Origin: Pseudomonadota bacterium
Lineage (GTDB): Bacteria; Pseudomonadota; Alphaproteobacteria; Rhizobiales; Xanthobacteraceae
NCBI GenBank assembly: GCA_023422775.1
Contig: JAFAGM010000043.1
Coordinates: 1-48,169, forward strand
Length of the DNA stretch: 48,169 nt
Direction: 5' to 3'
The translations under genes were made by a program, and so were the position numbers. Within the stretch, counting starts at the first letter, position 1, and each line of letters opens with the position of its first letter. Under the pieces are notes generated by a model, which saw nothing but the letters and a program-made list of their open reading frames with translations, was not told where the DNA came from and made no database searches. Positions 24,839 through 32,997 of the stretch are shown one piece after another.

Positions 24839-25085
24839 GAGACGCCCCACCTTCAGACGATCCAAACCGATCGAACAAATGACTCTTTCAAAACCTCAAG
24901 ACAATCGGGCGCCATGCGAACCGGGCTCGCCCGGGTTGCGGCTGCACGCCGTCAGGACACGTGCAAGAGTAGCGCGATCCGAAGCACGTACAAATACCTG
25001 CTTGCCCGGTTTCGGCCGTAAGCAAACGTTTAGCGGCTGCGGGTAGACTGCTGCGGATCAGTTCTGTCTTAACCCCCGGTTAGTC

Positions 25086-25613
25086 ATGCGCCTCCTGCCG
25101 ATGAGAGACCCTGACAGGTCCTGGCGATCGATCAAGAGCCAGTGGAAGAAGGACGCCGAGAGCGTCGGCGAGGACTTTTCTACCTTCTCCACCGGGAGTT
25201 TTTCAGCCTACGACGCCATGACCAAGGACGGCGACAGTCCGAACCTCTACTGCCTTTCCGACGGCGAGCGGGTTCATGCGGCCTGCCAGGTCAGCCGCCT
25301 GATGATGAGCAAGTTCCCGAACCCCATCCTGCGCGCGCGGTTCATCGTGGTGTCGCCGATCTACGACCTCGGCATAGCCGATACCGGCCAATACGCCCAG
25401 ATGATGGTGGCGCTGTTCTCCGGCATCGTATGGCTGTCGCGGGACACGATGACGGCGGGCCACATCCGCTTCTTCCTGAAGAGTCCGGGGGATTCGCAGT
25501 ACTTTGCGCCGCTGCGGGCAGCGACCGAACTGTCGCCGTTCTCGGAGTTCACGATCGACGGCGCGCTGATCGAGTGCAGCCTCAAGGAAGCCGAACTGGC
25601 GGAAACGGCCTGA
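25086..25613 (+). CDS. Conserved-looking cytoplasmic protein, family not recognised
   Basis: This 175-residue product lacks a signal peptide and membrane helices. It has mixed alpha/beta character, with SPNLYCLSDGERVHAACQVS, ILRARFIVVSPIYDLG and a hydrophobic strand MMVALFSGIVWLS. It ends in an acidic segment (IECSLKEAELAETA). Base composition and codon use look coding. A CtrA-like TTAA-N7-TTAG sequence ends three bases before the ATG. An in-frame ATG at 25101 is an alternative start. I cannot assign a function. Confidence 0.6.
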   Translation: MRLLPMRDPDRSWRSIKSQWKKDAESVGEDFSTFSTGSFSAYDAMTKDGDSPNLYCLSDGERVHAACQVSRLMMSKFPNPILRARFIVVSPIYDLGIADTGQYAQMMVALFSGIVWLSRDTMTAGHIRFFLKSPGDSQYFAPLRAATELSPFSEFTIDGALIECSLKEAELAETA

Positions 25614-25642
25614 CTCCGCGCCCGCCGCCATTGGTGGCCTCG

Positions 25643-28093
25643 CTACGGGCGCGCTTTGGAAATCGCTTTCCTGAGAATCCGCGAAAGCAGTTCCACCGAA
25701 TAGGGCTTCTGGATCAGCTCGAAGCCCCTGTGCGCGCTCTCCGCCAGCGCGTTGCTGTAGCCGCTTGTCAGCACCACGGGCAGGCCGGGGTAGCGCTCGC
25801 GAATGAGACCAGCGAGCTCGACACCGTTCATGCCGGGCATGATGACGTCGGAAAACACCAGGTCGGCGGAGAACTCGTCCTTCGCAAGGATGGCAAGCGC
25901 TGCGTCCGCGCTGGCGACGCGGCGGACCGTGTATCCGAGATCTTCCAATAGTTCGGTGGAAAACTGCCCGACGTCGTCATTGTCCTCGACCACGAGGACG
26001 CGGTAGCCGCGGCCCCGCGCTGCCGGCTCGCCGCCGCCCGCGGCGGCTTCGACCGCGTCCGCGGGCGCGGCAGCCCGGGGCAAATAGATCGTGAAGGTGG
26101 CGCCGCGGCCGGGCGTGCTCGCGACCGCGATGTCGCCGCGGGATTGCCTGGCGAAGCCGAACGCCTGGCTGAGGCCGAGGCCGGTTCCCTTGCCGACTTC
26201 CTTGGTCGTGAAGAACGGTTCGAAGATCGTCTCCATCAGCTCGGGCGCAATGCCGCTGCCGGTGTCCGTCATGGCGATGGCGACGAAGTCGCCGCTGCGG
26301 GCGGGCTGGGCGCGGAGGGCAGGGATGCCGCTCACCTCCCGCACGCCGATGGTCAGCCGGCCTTCGCCGCCCATTGCGTCGCGGCCGTTGACGGCGAGGT
26401 TGATCAGGGCGGTCTCGAACTGGGCGATGTCGGCATTCGCAAAGCAATTGCGGCAGGCGATGTCGAGCTCGATCCGGATCCGGCCGCCGACGAGGGGGCG
26501 GATCAGCTGGATCACCGCCTCGACCTGCGAGCCGACATTGAACACTTGCGGCTTCAGTGGCTGCCTGCGGGCAAACGCCAGCAATTGTCCGGTCAGCTTG
26601 GAGGCGCGCTCGACGGTGTCGGAAATGGCATCGATGTAGCGGCGGCGACGATCTTCCGGCAATTCGCGGCGGCGCAGGAAGTCGGTCGCGGAACGGATGA
26701 TGGTCAGGAGATTGTTGAAATCGTGCGCCACGCCGCCGGTCAACTGTCCGACCGCTTCCATCTTCTGCGACTGACGCAGCGCTTCCTCGCCCCGCCGGCG
26801 TTCGGTAACGTCGACGGCCTCCGGGACCGCACCGATGACCGCGCCGTGCTGGTCGCGCAGCGGGCGCATCGCGAAGTCGAAATAGCGCTCGCCGATCGGC
26901 AGGTTCAGTCGTATCTCGGTCCGGATTTCCTTGCCCTTCATCACGGCGAAGAAGGTATTGCGGACGGCCTTGTGCATGCCTTCGGTTCCGGCAAACCACG
27001 GCGTTTCCCAGAACGGCTTGCCGATTACCTCGCTGGCCTCGGCACGGATGCCGGCCAGCGCCGTCCGGTTTGCATACAGGAGATCGCCGTGCAGGTTGAG
27101 CAGTCCCTGATACTGATGGCTGGTCTCGAATATCGCGCGCATCTGGGCTTCGTTGGATTCCAGTTGCGCGGTTCGCTCGGAGATCCGCAATTCGAGGATT
27201 TCGTTCAACTGGCGCAGATCGTGCTCGGCCTGCTTGGCGGTGGTGATGTCGTGGGCGACGCCGATGAAGCCGATGTGGTTGCCGGTCGGATCCCAGCGCG
27301 GTTGTGATTCCGAGCGCAGCCATCGCCATTCCCCGCCGGCGTTCTGGTAGCGGGCTTCCAGCACGAACGGCTTGAGCGCAGCTTCGCCGGCGATCGATTC
27401 CTGCACGATGCGTTGCCGGTCGTCCGGATGAAGCCGCTTGCGCCAGTCGAACGCGATGGCTTCCTCGAACGGCAGTCCGAGGAAGTCGACGTAGGCCTTG
27501 TTGGCGAAGGAGCGGGTGCGGTCGAGCTTGGTGACCCAGATCGGCACCGGCGCGCTGTCGGCGATCAGGCGGAAGCGCTCCTCGCTTTCGTGCAGCTTTT
27601 CCTGGGCCAGCATCCGCTCGGTGGCGTCGATATGGGCGCCGACCAGCCGCAGCGCGCGTCCCTCGCTGTCGCGCTCGATCTTGGCGACGACGTCGATCCA
27701 GCGCGTCTGGCCGTCGTTCGGCCGCACGATGCGGTAGGTGGCGTTATAGTCCTCGTCGCGGCCGGCGAGTGCGTCGAAAAACTGTTTGGTCGCGCGCTCG
27801 CGATCGTCGGGATGGATCCGGTTGACCCAGTCTTCATGGGTTTCGTTGACCGCATCCGGCGGCAGTCCGTGGATCATGAGATATTCCGGCGAGCGGCGAT
27901 TCTTGAATCCGTCGCGGAAGTCAACCTCGACGCCACCGACGCGGCCGATGCGCTGGATCCGCGCCAGTTCGGCTTCGCGTTCCTGCAGGGCGCGATGCGC
28001 CCGGTCGCGTTCGCTCGCGATCTGCTGCAGATGCTGCCGCAGGCGTTCGGTGGCGGCTTCGGGTAGGACGTTCGAACTATCGGAGGTGGTCAT
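25643..28093 (-). CDS. Hybrid sensor histidine kinase, PAS-PAS-PAS-HisKA-HATPase-REC
   Basis: This soluble 816-residue kinase has three PAS/PAC units (about 40-155, 165-285 and 305-425, separated by repeats such as EERFRLIADSAPVPIWV). The phospho-acceptor is His457 in GGVAHDFNN. An ATPase domain with DTGSGI and GKGTGLGLS follows, then a C-terminal receiver whose phospho-acceptor is Asp749 (FSDVIMPGMNG), with TSGYS and KPYS as switch residues. It lacks membrane helices, so it senses a cytoplasmic signal. The ATG at 28093 is preferred over the TTG at 28105. The HisKA-ATPase-receiver half closely resembles the hybrid kinase at 35132. Confidence 0.93.
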   Translation of the reverse strand: MTTSDSSNVLPEAATERLRQHLQQIASERDRAHRALQEREAELARIQRIGRVGGVEVDFRDGFKNRRSPEYLMIHGLPPDAVNETHEDWVNRIHPDDRERATKQFFDALAGRDEDYNATYRIVRPNDGQTRWIDVVAKIERDSEGRALRLVGAHIDATERMLAQEKLHESEERFRLIADSAPVPIWVTKLDRTRSFANKAYVDFLGLPFEEAIAFDWRKRLHPDDRQRIVQESIAGEAALKPFVLEARYQNAGGEWRWLRSESQPRWDPTGNHIGFIGVAHDITTAKQAEHDLRQLNEILELRISERTAQLESNEAQMRAIFETSHQYQGLLNLHGDLLYANRTALAGIRAEASEVIGKPFWETPWFAGTEGMHKAVRNTFFAVMKGKEIRTEIRLNLPIGERYFDFAMRPLRDQHGAVIGAVPEAVDVTERRRGEEALRQSQKMEAVGQLTGGVAHDFNNLLTIIRSATDFLRRRELPEDRRRRYIDAISDTVERASKLTGQLLAFARRQPLKPQVFNVGSQVEAVIQLIRPLVGGRIRIELDIACRNCFANADIAQFETALINLAVNGRDAMGGEGRLTIGVREVSGIPALRAQPARSGDFVAIAMTDTGSGIAPELMETIFEPFFTTKEVGKGTGLGLSQAFGFARQSRGDIAVASTPGRGATFTIYLPRAAAPADAVEAAAGGGEPAARGRGYRVLVVEDNDDVGQFSTELLEDLGYTVRRVASADAALAILAKDEFSADLVFSDVIMPGMNGVELAGLIRERYPGLPVVLTSGYSNALAESAHRGFELIQKPYSVELLSRILRKAISKARP

Positions 28094-28149
28094 ACGGGCC
28101 GGCAACCTTTGCCGGCAGTCTCACACAGGAGGCGGCGGCTTTGCCAGCT

Positions 28150-28911
28150 TCATTTGCTCCTGGTTGGCGGGCGGCAATTGTAGGCCCGGCGGAACCCGGC
28201 TGCCTGGGCGTCGTCCTCGGTGCAAAACCAGCGGTCGGGGTTGCCGAGGCCCGGATAGGAGCGGCACGCCTGCAAATGATAGATGCCGAGATTCCCGGTC
28301 ACGCGCGCGCGGACAGCATACTTGCCCTTGATGTTGCAACTCGCGGGCATCACGAGATCTTCGGGGAACAAGGCCTCACGGATTTCGCGATCGCGGTCGG
28401 GGCGGCACGCGCCACCGACCAGCGCGGCGTCCTTCTTCCCGAGGCGGAACTCTTGCGGCGCAATGAAGCAGCCTTTCCAGAGTCCCAGGCGATTTTCCCT
28501 TGCGCGGGCCTCGTCAGCCTGGAAGCGGCCGCCGGCGGAAGTGTCGACAAGACCAAATCCGCTGCGGATGATCATCTGGCTCAGGCTCGCCGTCTCGCCT
28601 TCGATCCCGCAAGCGCCGATGCGCCGCTTCTTGTAGGCGGGATCCGCGCCGAGATCGTCGCAGCGTACCTCGCGGTTGCCGATAAGCTTCGCCAATTGAT
28701 CGCGGGCTTCGACGCCGCAGGTCCAGACGTCGGCGTGCTCGTCGATGCAGAGCTGGTCGAACGCCGGCGTGTCGATGCCGTCGAGCCGGTAGGTGACGTT
28801 GTCCAACTGCAGCGTGCCGCCATCGCGGACGATGGCGGTAGCGGCCGAGCTCTGGGTAATGGGGAGCAATGTCGATAGCAGCGCCGCAACGAGGAAAATA
28901 CGTGACCGCAT
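28150..28911 (-). CDS. Secreted thermonuclease-like (SNase-fold) protein
   Basis: The chosen ATG at 28911 gives 253 residues with a signal peptide (MRSRIFLVAALLSTLLPITQ, cleaved after SSA). The body has SNase-like elements: YRLDGIDTPAFDQLC, CGVEARDQLAKLIGNREVRC, and DEARARENRLGLWKG. The last is the usual end of the domain. The Arg-rich catalytic motif appears altered (YKKRRIGACGIEG), so nuclease activity is uncertain. A cysteine-rich tail of about 100 residues follows. An ATG at 28938 is an alternative start. Confidence 0.8.
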   Translation of the reverse strand: MRSRIFLVAALLSTLLPITQSSAATAIVRDGGTLQLDNVTYRLDGIDTPAFDQLCIDEHADVWTCGVEARDQLAKLIGNREVRCDDLGADPAYKKRRIGACGIEGETASLSQMIIRSGFGLVDTSAGGRFQADEARARENRLGLWKGCFIAPQEFRLGKKDAALVGGACRPDRDREIREALFPEDLVMPASCNIKGKYAVRARVTGNLGIYHLQACRSYPGLGNPDRWFCTEDDAQAAGFRRAYNCRPPTRSK

Positions 28912-29114
28912 CTGTTTCACTTGAAATCCATTCCGCATCCGCGAGCGCCTTCTATCATAAGCCCGCGTGATTGAACCGAATTGCTGGTCCAGACCGGGGC
29001 AGGAGTCACCGTGGGAAAACGCCAGTGCCCAACTATCCGATTGTGTCGAACGGTGCATTGACTTCACTAGAACAAAAAGAGAACATAAGCCAGTCTCCCA
29101 CATGGAATTTGCTC

Positions 29115-29324
29115 ATGTCGTCCTCTTCACAGCCGAAACCTGAAGAGAATGACGAACTCGAATCCGCGGTGGATCAAGCCATTTCGGCCTGCGGCGGCGA
29201 TATGAGGGCGGCTATCCGCGCGCTGATCGTTGCCAATGAGTATCTGGAAACCGAGGTCGGCGAGCTGATGAAGGCGGTCAGCCACGCCTATGCGCGGGGC
29301 CGGTTCAACTCCTATTCGGGGTGA
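29115..29324 (+). CDS. Small conserved-type hydrophilic protein (69 aa)
   Basis: The product (starting MSSSSQPKPEENDELESAVD) is an acidic helical protein with QAISACGGDMRAAIRALIVA followed by NEYLETEVGELMKAVSHAYARG. The helix pattern resembles a family of about 70-residue rhizobial proteins of unknown role. The ATG at 29115 is chosen because the longer frame to 28971 runs into the divergent promoter region. It lies 137 bp before the carboxylase gene on the same strand. Confidence 0.7.
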   Translation: MSSSSQPKPEENDELESAVDQAISACGGDMRAAIRALIVANEYLETEVGELMKAVSHAYARGRFNSYSG

Positions 29325-29461
29325 TTGGCCGCCGCCCGGGCAGGTCCTAGCCACGAGACCGTTGCCTCCACCGATTTTTGCTGTACCACGGGTTTGTTGC
29401 CCGCGTTCCCGCATGTCACATTGCGGGTGAGGATCCTGCCCAAAGCTCAAGCAAGAAGAAC

Positions 29462-31477
29462 ATGTTCAAAAGAATTCTGATCGCAAATCGCGGCGAGATC
29501 GCCTGCCGGGTCATCAAGACTGCCCGCCGGATGGGGATCGAGACGGTAGCGGTGTATTCCGAGGCCGACCGCGACGCGCTGCACGTCGAGATGGCCGACG
29601 AGGCCGTCCTGATCGGCCCGCCGGCCGCGGCCGAGAGTTACCTGTTGATCGACAGGATCGTCGAGGCCTGCCGCAAGACCGGGGCGCAGGCCGTGCATCC
29701 CGGCTACGGCTTCCTGTCCGAGCGCGAGGCGTTTCCGCGCGCGCTGGAGGCCGCCGGCATCGTCTTCATCGGTCCCAATCCGGGCGCCATCGCCGCGATG
29801 GGCGACAAGATCGAATCGAAGAAGGCTGCCGCCAAGGCCAAGGTCTCGACGGTGCCGGGGCATCTCGGCGTCATCGAGGACGAAAAGCATGCGGTGAAGA
29901 TCGCCGACGAGATTGGCTACCCCGTGATGATCAAGGCCTCCGCCGGCGGTGGCGGCAAGGGCATGCGGATCGCTTATTCGAAGTCCGAGGTCGCCGAAGG
30001 CTTCACCCTCGCCAAGGCCGAAGCCAAATCCTCGTTTGGCGACGACCGCGTCTTCATTGAGAAATTCATCGTCGATCCCCGCCACATCGAAATCCAGGTG
30101 CTGGGCGACAAGCATGGCAACGTGATCTATCTCGGCGAGCGCGAATGTTCGATCCAGCGCCGCAACCAGAAGGTCATCGAGGAAGCGCCGTCGCCGTTGC
30201 TCGACGAGAGCACCCGCCGCAAGATGGGCGAGCAGGCGGTCGCGCTGGCGAAGGCCGTGAACTACGATTCCGCCGGCACCGTCGAGTTCGTCGCCGGCCA
30301 GGACAAGAGCTTCTACTTCCTGGAGATGAACACGCGCCTGCAGGTCGAACACCCCGTCACCGAACTCGTCACCGGGATCGATCTCGTCGAGCAGATGATC
30401 CGGGTTGCCGCCGGCGAGAAGCTCGCGATCGTGCAGAAGGATGTGGCGCTGACCGGCTGGGCGGTGGAATCCCGCGTCTATGCCGAGGATCCGTTCCGCA
30501 ACTTCCTGCCGTCGATCGGCCGTCTGGTGAAATACCGCCCACCGGCCGAGGCGAGCCATGACGGCATCACCATCCGCAACGACACCGGCGTGCAGGAGGG
30601 GGGCGAGATCTCGATCCATTACGATCCGATGATCGCCAAGCTCGTGACCCACGCGCCGTCGCGGGCGGCTGCGATCGAGGCGCAGGCGACCGCGCTCGAT
30701 TCGTTTTACGTCGACGGCATCCGCCATAACATTCCGTTCCTCTCGGCGCTGATGAACCATCCGCGCTGGCGCGAGGGCAAGCTCTCCACCGGGTTCATCG
30801 CCGAGGAGTTCCCGAAGGGGTTTTCCGCGCGACCGCCGGAAGGCGAGATCGCGCGGCGGCTGGCGGCCGTGGGCGCCGCGATCGACCATGTGCTCGGCGA
30901 GCGCAAGCGGCAGATTTCCGGACAACTGACCGGCCGGCTGGTGCAGCGCGAGCGCCGCCGCGCAGTGTGGCTCGACCGCGAGGAAATCGGCCTCGACGTG
31001 GCACGCGAGGCCGACGGCATCGCGGTGCGTTTCATCGGCGCCGATGGTTTGCCGGGCAATCTGCGCAACCTGGTTTCGAACTGGACGCCGGGCGAGCCGG
31101 TCTGGCAGGGCACCATCGACGGTCAGCCGGTGGCGATGCAGGTGCGTGCGATCCCGAACGGCATCCGCCTCGCGCATCAGGGCTTTGAGGTTGCCGTCAA
31201 CGTCTTCACCGAAAGCGAGGCCGCGGCCGCGCGGCTGATGCCGGTGACGTCGGCTGCCGACACCGGCAAGAAGCTGCTGTGTCCGATGCCCGGCCTCGTG
31301 GTCTCGATCGCCGTGAGCGAAGGGCAGGAGGTCAAGTCCGGCGAGACGCTTGCGGTGGTCGAGGCGATGAAGATGCAGAACGTGCTGCGCGCCGAACGCG
31401 ACGGCACGGTGAAGAAGATTCACGCCGCGGCCGGCGCGACGCTGGCGGTGGACGCGCTGATTTTGGAGTTTGCGTAG
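29462..31477 (+). CDS. pccA: Acetyl/propionyl-CoA carboxylase biotin-containing alpha subunit
   Basis: This 671-residue subunit carboxylates its own biotin with ATP and bicarbonate, then hands the carboxyl group to the carboxyltransferase subunit (propionyl-CoA to methylmalonyl-CoA). The domains are biotin carboxylase N (KRILIANRGEIACRV), ATP-grasp with KASAGGGGKGMR and EMNTRLQVEHPVTE, C-terminal carboxylase, a BT-like linker (about 450-590), and a biotinyl domain with Lys637 in VEAMKMQN. Length fits PccA, but methylcrotonyl- or acetyl-CoA carboxylase subunits are similar. The carboxyltransferase subunit gene is not in the window. The start is ATG; the frame upstream lacks the conserved N-terminus. 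Confidence 0.93.
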   Translation: MFKRILIANRGEIACRVIKTARRMGIETVAVYSEADRDALHVEMADEAVLIGPPAAAESYLLIDRIVEACRKTGAQAVHPGYGFLSEREAFPRALEAAGIVFIGPNPGAIAAMGDKIESKKAAAKAKVSTVPGHLGVIEDEKHAVKIADEIGYPVMIKASAGGGGKGMRIAYSKSEVAEGFTLAKAEAKSSFGDDRVFIEKFIVDPRHIEIQVLGDKHGNVIYLGERECSIQRRNQKVIEEAPSPLLDESTRRKMGEQAVALAKAVNYDSAGTVEFVAGQDKSFYFLEMNTRLQVEHPVTELVTGIDLVEQMIRVAAGEKLAIVQKDVALTGWAVESRVYAEDPFRNFLPSIGRLVKYRPPAEASHDGITIRNDTGVQEGGEISIHYDPMIAKLVTHAPSRAAAIEAQATALDSFYVDGIRHNIPFLSALMNHPRWREGKLSTGFIAEEFPKGFSARPPEGEIARRLAAVGAAIDHVLGERKRQISGQLTGRLVQRERRRAVWLDREEIGLDVAREADGIAVRFIGADGLPGNLRNLVSNWTPGEPVWQGTIDGQPVAMQVRAIPNGIRLAHQGFEVAVNVFTESEAAAARLMPVTSAADTGKKLLCPMPGLVVSIAVSEGQEVKSGETLAVVEAMKMQNVLRAERDGTVKKIHAAAGATLAVDALILEFA

Positions 31478-31491
31478 AGGCTTCCCGTTCC

Positions 31492-31566
31492 GTCATTGCG
31501 AGCGCAGCGAAGCAATCCACACTTCCTTCGCGGCACGATGGATTGCTTCGCTGCGCTCGCAATGAC
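31492..31566. repeat. Perfect 28-bp inverted repeat, GTCATTGCGAGCGCAGCG family
   Basis: Arm 31492-31519 (starting GTCATTGCGAGCGCAGCGAA) and arm 31539-31566 are perfect reverse complements around a 19-base loop. It is a well-known type of palindrome in rhizobial spacers. Positioned between the carboxylase and decarboxylase genes, it would form a very stable hairpin in a readthrough transcript. Confidence 0.85.
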
Positions 31567-31587
31567 GGTGGATGGAATTGAGGGCAC

Positions 31588-32454
31588 ATGGCTTTCCGTC
31601 AACGCCGAGAGAAATTGCGCGCCATTCTCAACGGATCCGCCTGCATCCGGCCGGGCTCGGTCTACGACGCCACCTCGATTCGCATCGCCGAGGATATCGG
31701 CTTCGAACTCGGCATGTTCGGCGGCTCGGTGGCCTCCCTCGTCGTGCTCGGCGATCCCGATATTGCCCTGATCACGCTCACCGAACTCGCCGAGCAGATG
31801 CGGCGGATGTCGCGCGCGGCACATTTGCCGGTGCTCGTCGACGCCGATCACGGCTATGGCAACGCGCTCAATGTCCGCCGCACCGTGCAGGAGCTCGAGG
31901 CGGCCGGCGCCGCCGGCCTGACGATCGAGGATACGCTGCTGCCGCAGGCGTTCGGGCAGGCCAGGACCCAGTTGATCCCGCTTGACGAGGGCGTCGGCAA
32001 GATGAAGGCCGCACTCGATGGCCGCGGCGACCCCTCGCTGGTCATCATGGGTCGGACCGGTGCGGCCTCCATCAGCGGAATAGACGATGCGATTGCGCGG
32101 GCAAAGGCCTACGAAGCCACAGGCGTCGATGCGCTGTTCTTCACGGGCGTCACGAGCCGCGGCGAACTGGAGGCGATCACGGCGGCGACCACCCTGCCGA
32201 TCGTGCTCGGCGGTGCGCCCGAGGACCTGTCCGCGCTCGACTATCTCGCCAGCCAGCGCGTCCGGATCGCATTGCAGGGCCACGCGCCGTTCGCTGCCGC
32301 CACGCAAGCTGTCTATGAGACACTGAAAGCCTTGCGCGAGGGAACCTCGCCGAAGAACCTCGAGGGGCTGGCATCGGCAGAACTCACGGGCCGCGCCATG
32401 CGCGACAAGGACGTGAAAGCGCGCAGCAGCGAGTTTCTCGGGCTGAAAAAATAG
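31588..32454 (+). CDS. Oxaloacetate decarboxylase-like enzyme (isocitrate lyase/PEP mutase family)
   Basis: This 288-residue TIM barrel of the ICL/PEP-mutase family has VLVDADHGYGNA (Mg-binding Asp pair) and GLTIEDTLLPQAFG. It lacks the KKCGH loop of isocitrate lyase. The overall sequence, starting with RQRREKLRAILNGSACIRPG and GSVYDATSIRIAEDIGF, matches the stand-alone oxaloacetate decarboxylase group (oxaloacetate to pyruvate plus CO2). GAGGG lies before the ATG. Downstream acyP starts one base after the stop, so the two are cotranscribed. The palindrome upstream may separate it from pccA. Confidence 0.88.
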   Translation: MAFRQRREKLRAILNGSACIRPGSVYDATSIRIAEDIGFELGMFGGSVASLVVLGDPDIALITLTELAEQMRRMSRAAHLPVLVDADHGYGNALNVRRTVQELEAAGAAGLTIEDTLLPQAFGQARTQLIPLDEGVGKMKAALDGRGDPSLVIMGRTGAASISGIDDAIARAKAYEATGVDALFFTGVTSRGELEAITAATTLPIVLGGAPEDLSALDYLASQRVRIALQGHAPFAAATQAVYETLKALREGTSPKNLEGLASAELTGRAMRDKDVKARSSEFLGLKK

Positions 32455-32455
32455 G

Positions 32456-32755
32456 ATGAGCGATACGATCCGCCACGTCACGATACGGGGTCTGGTGCAG
32501 GGCGTCGGCTATCGCGCCTTTGTCGACCACGGGGCGCGGGCTGGGAAACTCGAAGGCTGGGTACGCAACCGGCGCGACGGCAGTGTCGAGGCGGTGTTCG
32601 CCGGCCCCGCGACGACGGTGGCGGCCATGATCGAGGCGTGCCGCCGGGGGCCGTCATCGGCGCGGGTCGAGGCCGTCCAGGATGAAGCCGGCAATCCCGA
32701 TATGCTGAACCTGCGGCGGGCCGGCGAGGAGTTTTCGGTACTGCCCACGATCTGA
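32456..32755 (+). CDS. acyP: Acylphosphatase
   Basis: This 99-residue enzyme hydrolyses acyl phosphates such as acetyl phosphate. The signature is complete: GLVQGVGYRAFV with catalytic Arg20, and GWVRNRRDGSVEAVFAG with Asn38. Length is standard. The start lies one base after the previous stop and there is little ribosome binding site, so translational coupling to the oxaloacetate decarboxylase-like gene is likely. Confidence 0.95.
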   Translation: MSDTIRHVTIRGLVQGVGYRAFVDHGARAGKLEGWVRNRRDGSVEAVFAGPATTVAAMIEACRRGPSSARVEAVQDEAGNPDMLNLRRAGEEFSVLPTI

Positions 32756-32795
32756 TCGCCCATCCATGGCTGAAGCGTTGCGCGAGGTGAATTGA

Positions 32796-32936
32796 ATGAA
32801 GCCGCAAGATACCGGACGCGACTGGAGACGGATCCACCATTCGCCGATGTTCTGGATCGGGATCGTGATGTGTCTGGCCGCGATCGTGATCTATGTGCTG
32901 TCGGATGACCTCTCGTGGCGTCCCGGCGCGCGATAG
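32796..32936 (+). CDS. 46-residue single-pass membrane protein
   Basis: The gene encodes MKPQDTGRDWRRIHHSPMFW followed by a hydrophobic helix (IGIVMCLAAIVIYVLSDDLS) and a basic tail WRPGAR. The helix and flanking charges suggest one membrane span. GCGAGG lies about 7 nt before the ATG. It begins 40 bp after acyP and is probably in the same transcript. I recall similar peptides in Bradyrhizobium. Function unknown. Confidence 0.68.
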   Translation: MKPQDTGRDWRRIHHSPMFWIGIVMCLAAIVIYVLSDDLSWRPGAR

Positions 32937-32997
32937 GATTTCGGGACAGGCACCGCGGGAACAAGCCCGGCCTGAGATCGATGGCGTAAGCTACAGG

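Noticed and set aside
29447..31423. Long antisense frame opposite the carboxylase gene
   Set aside because: Same antisense effect of high-GC coding bias. The + strand product is an unambiguous biotin carboxylase subunit.
31492..31566. Insertion-sequence end or composite transposon
   Set aside because: The perfect inverted repeat is short, isolated and of a known chromosomal palindrome type, with no transposase near it.
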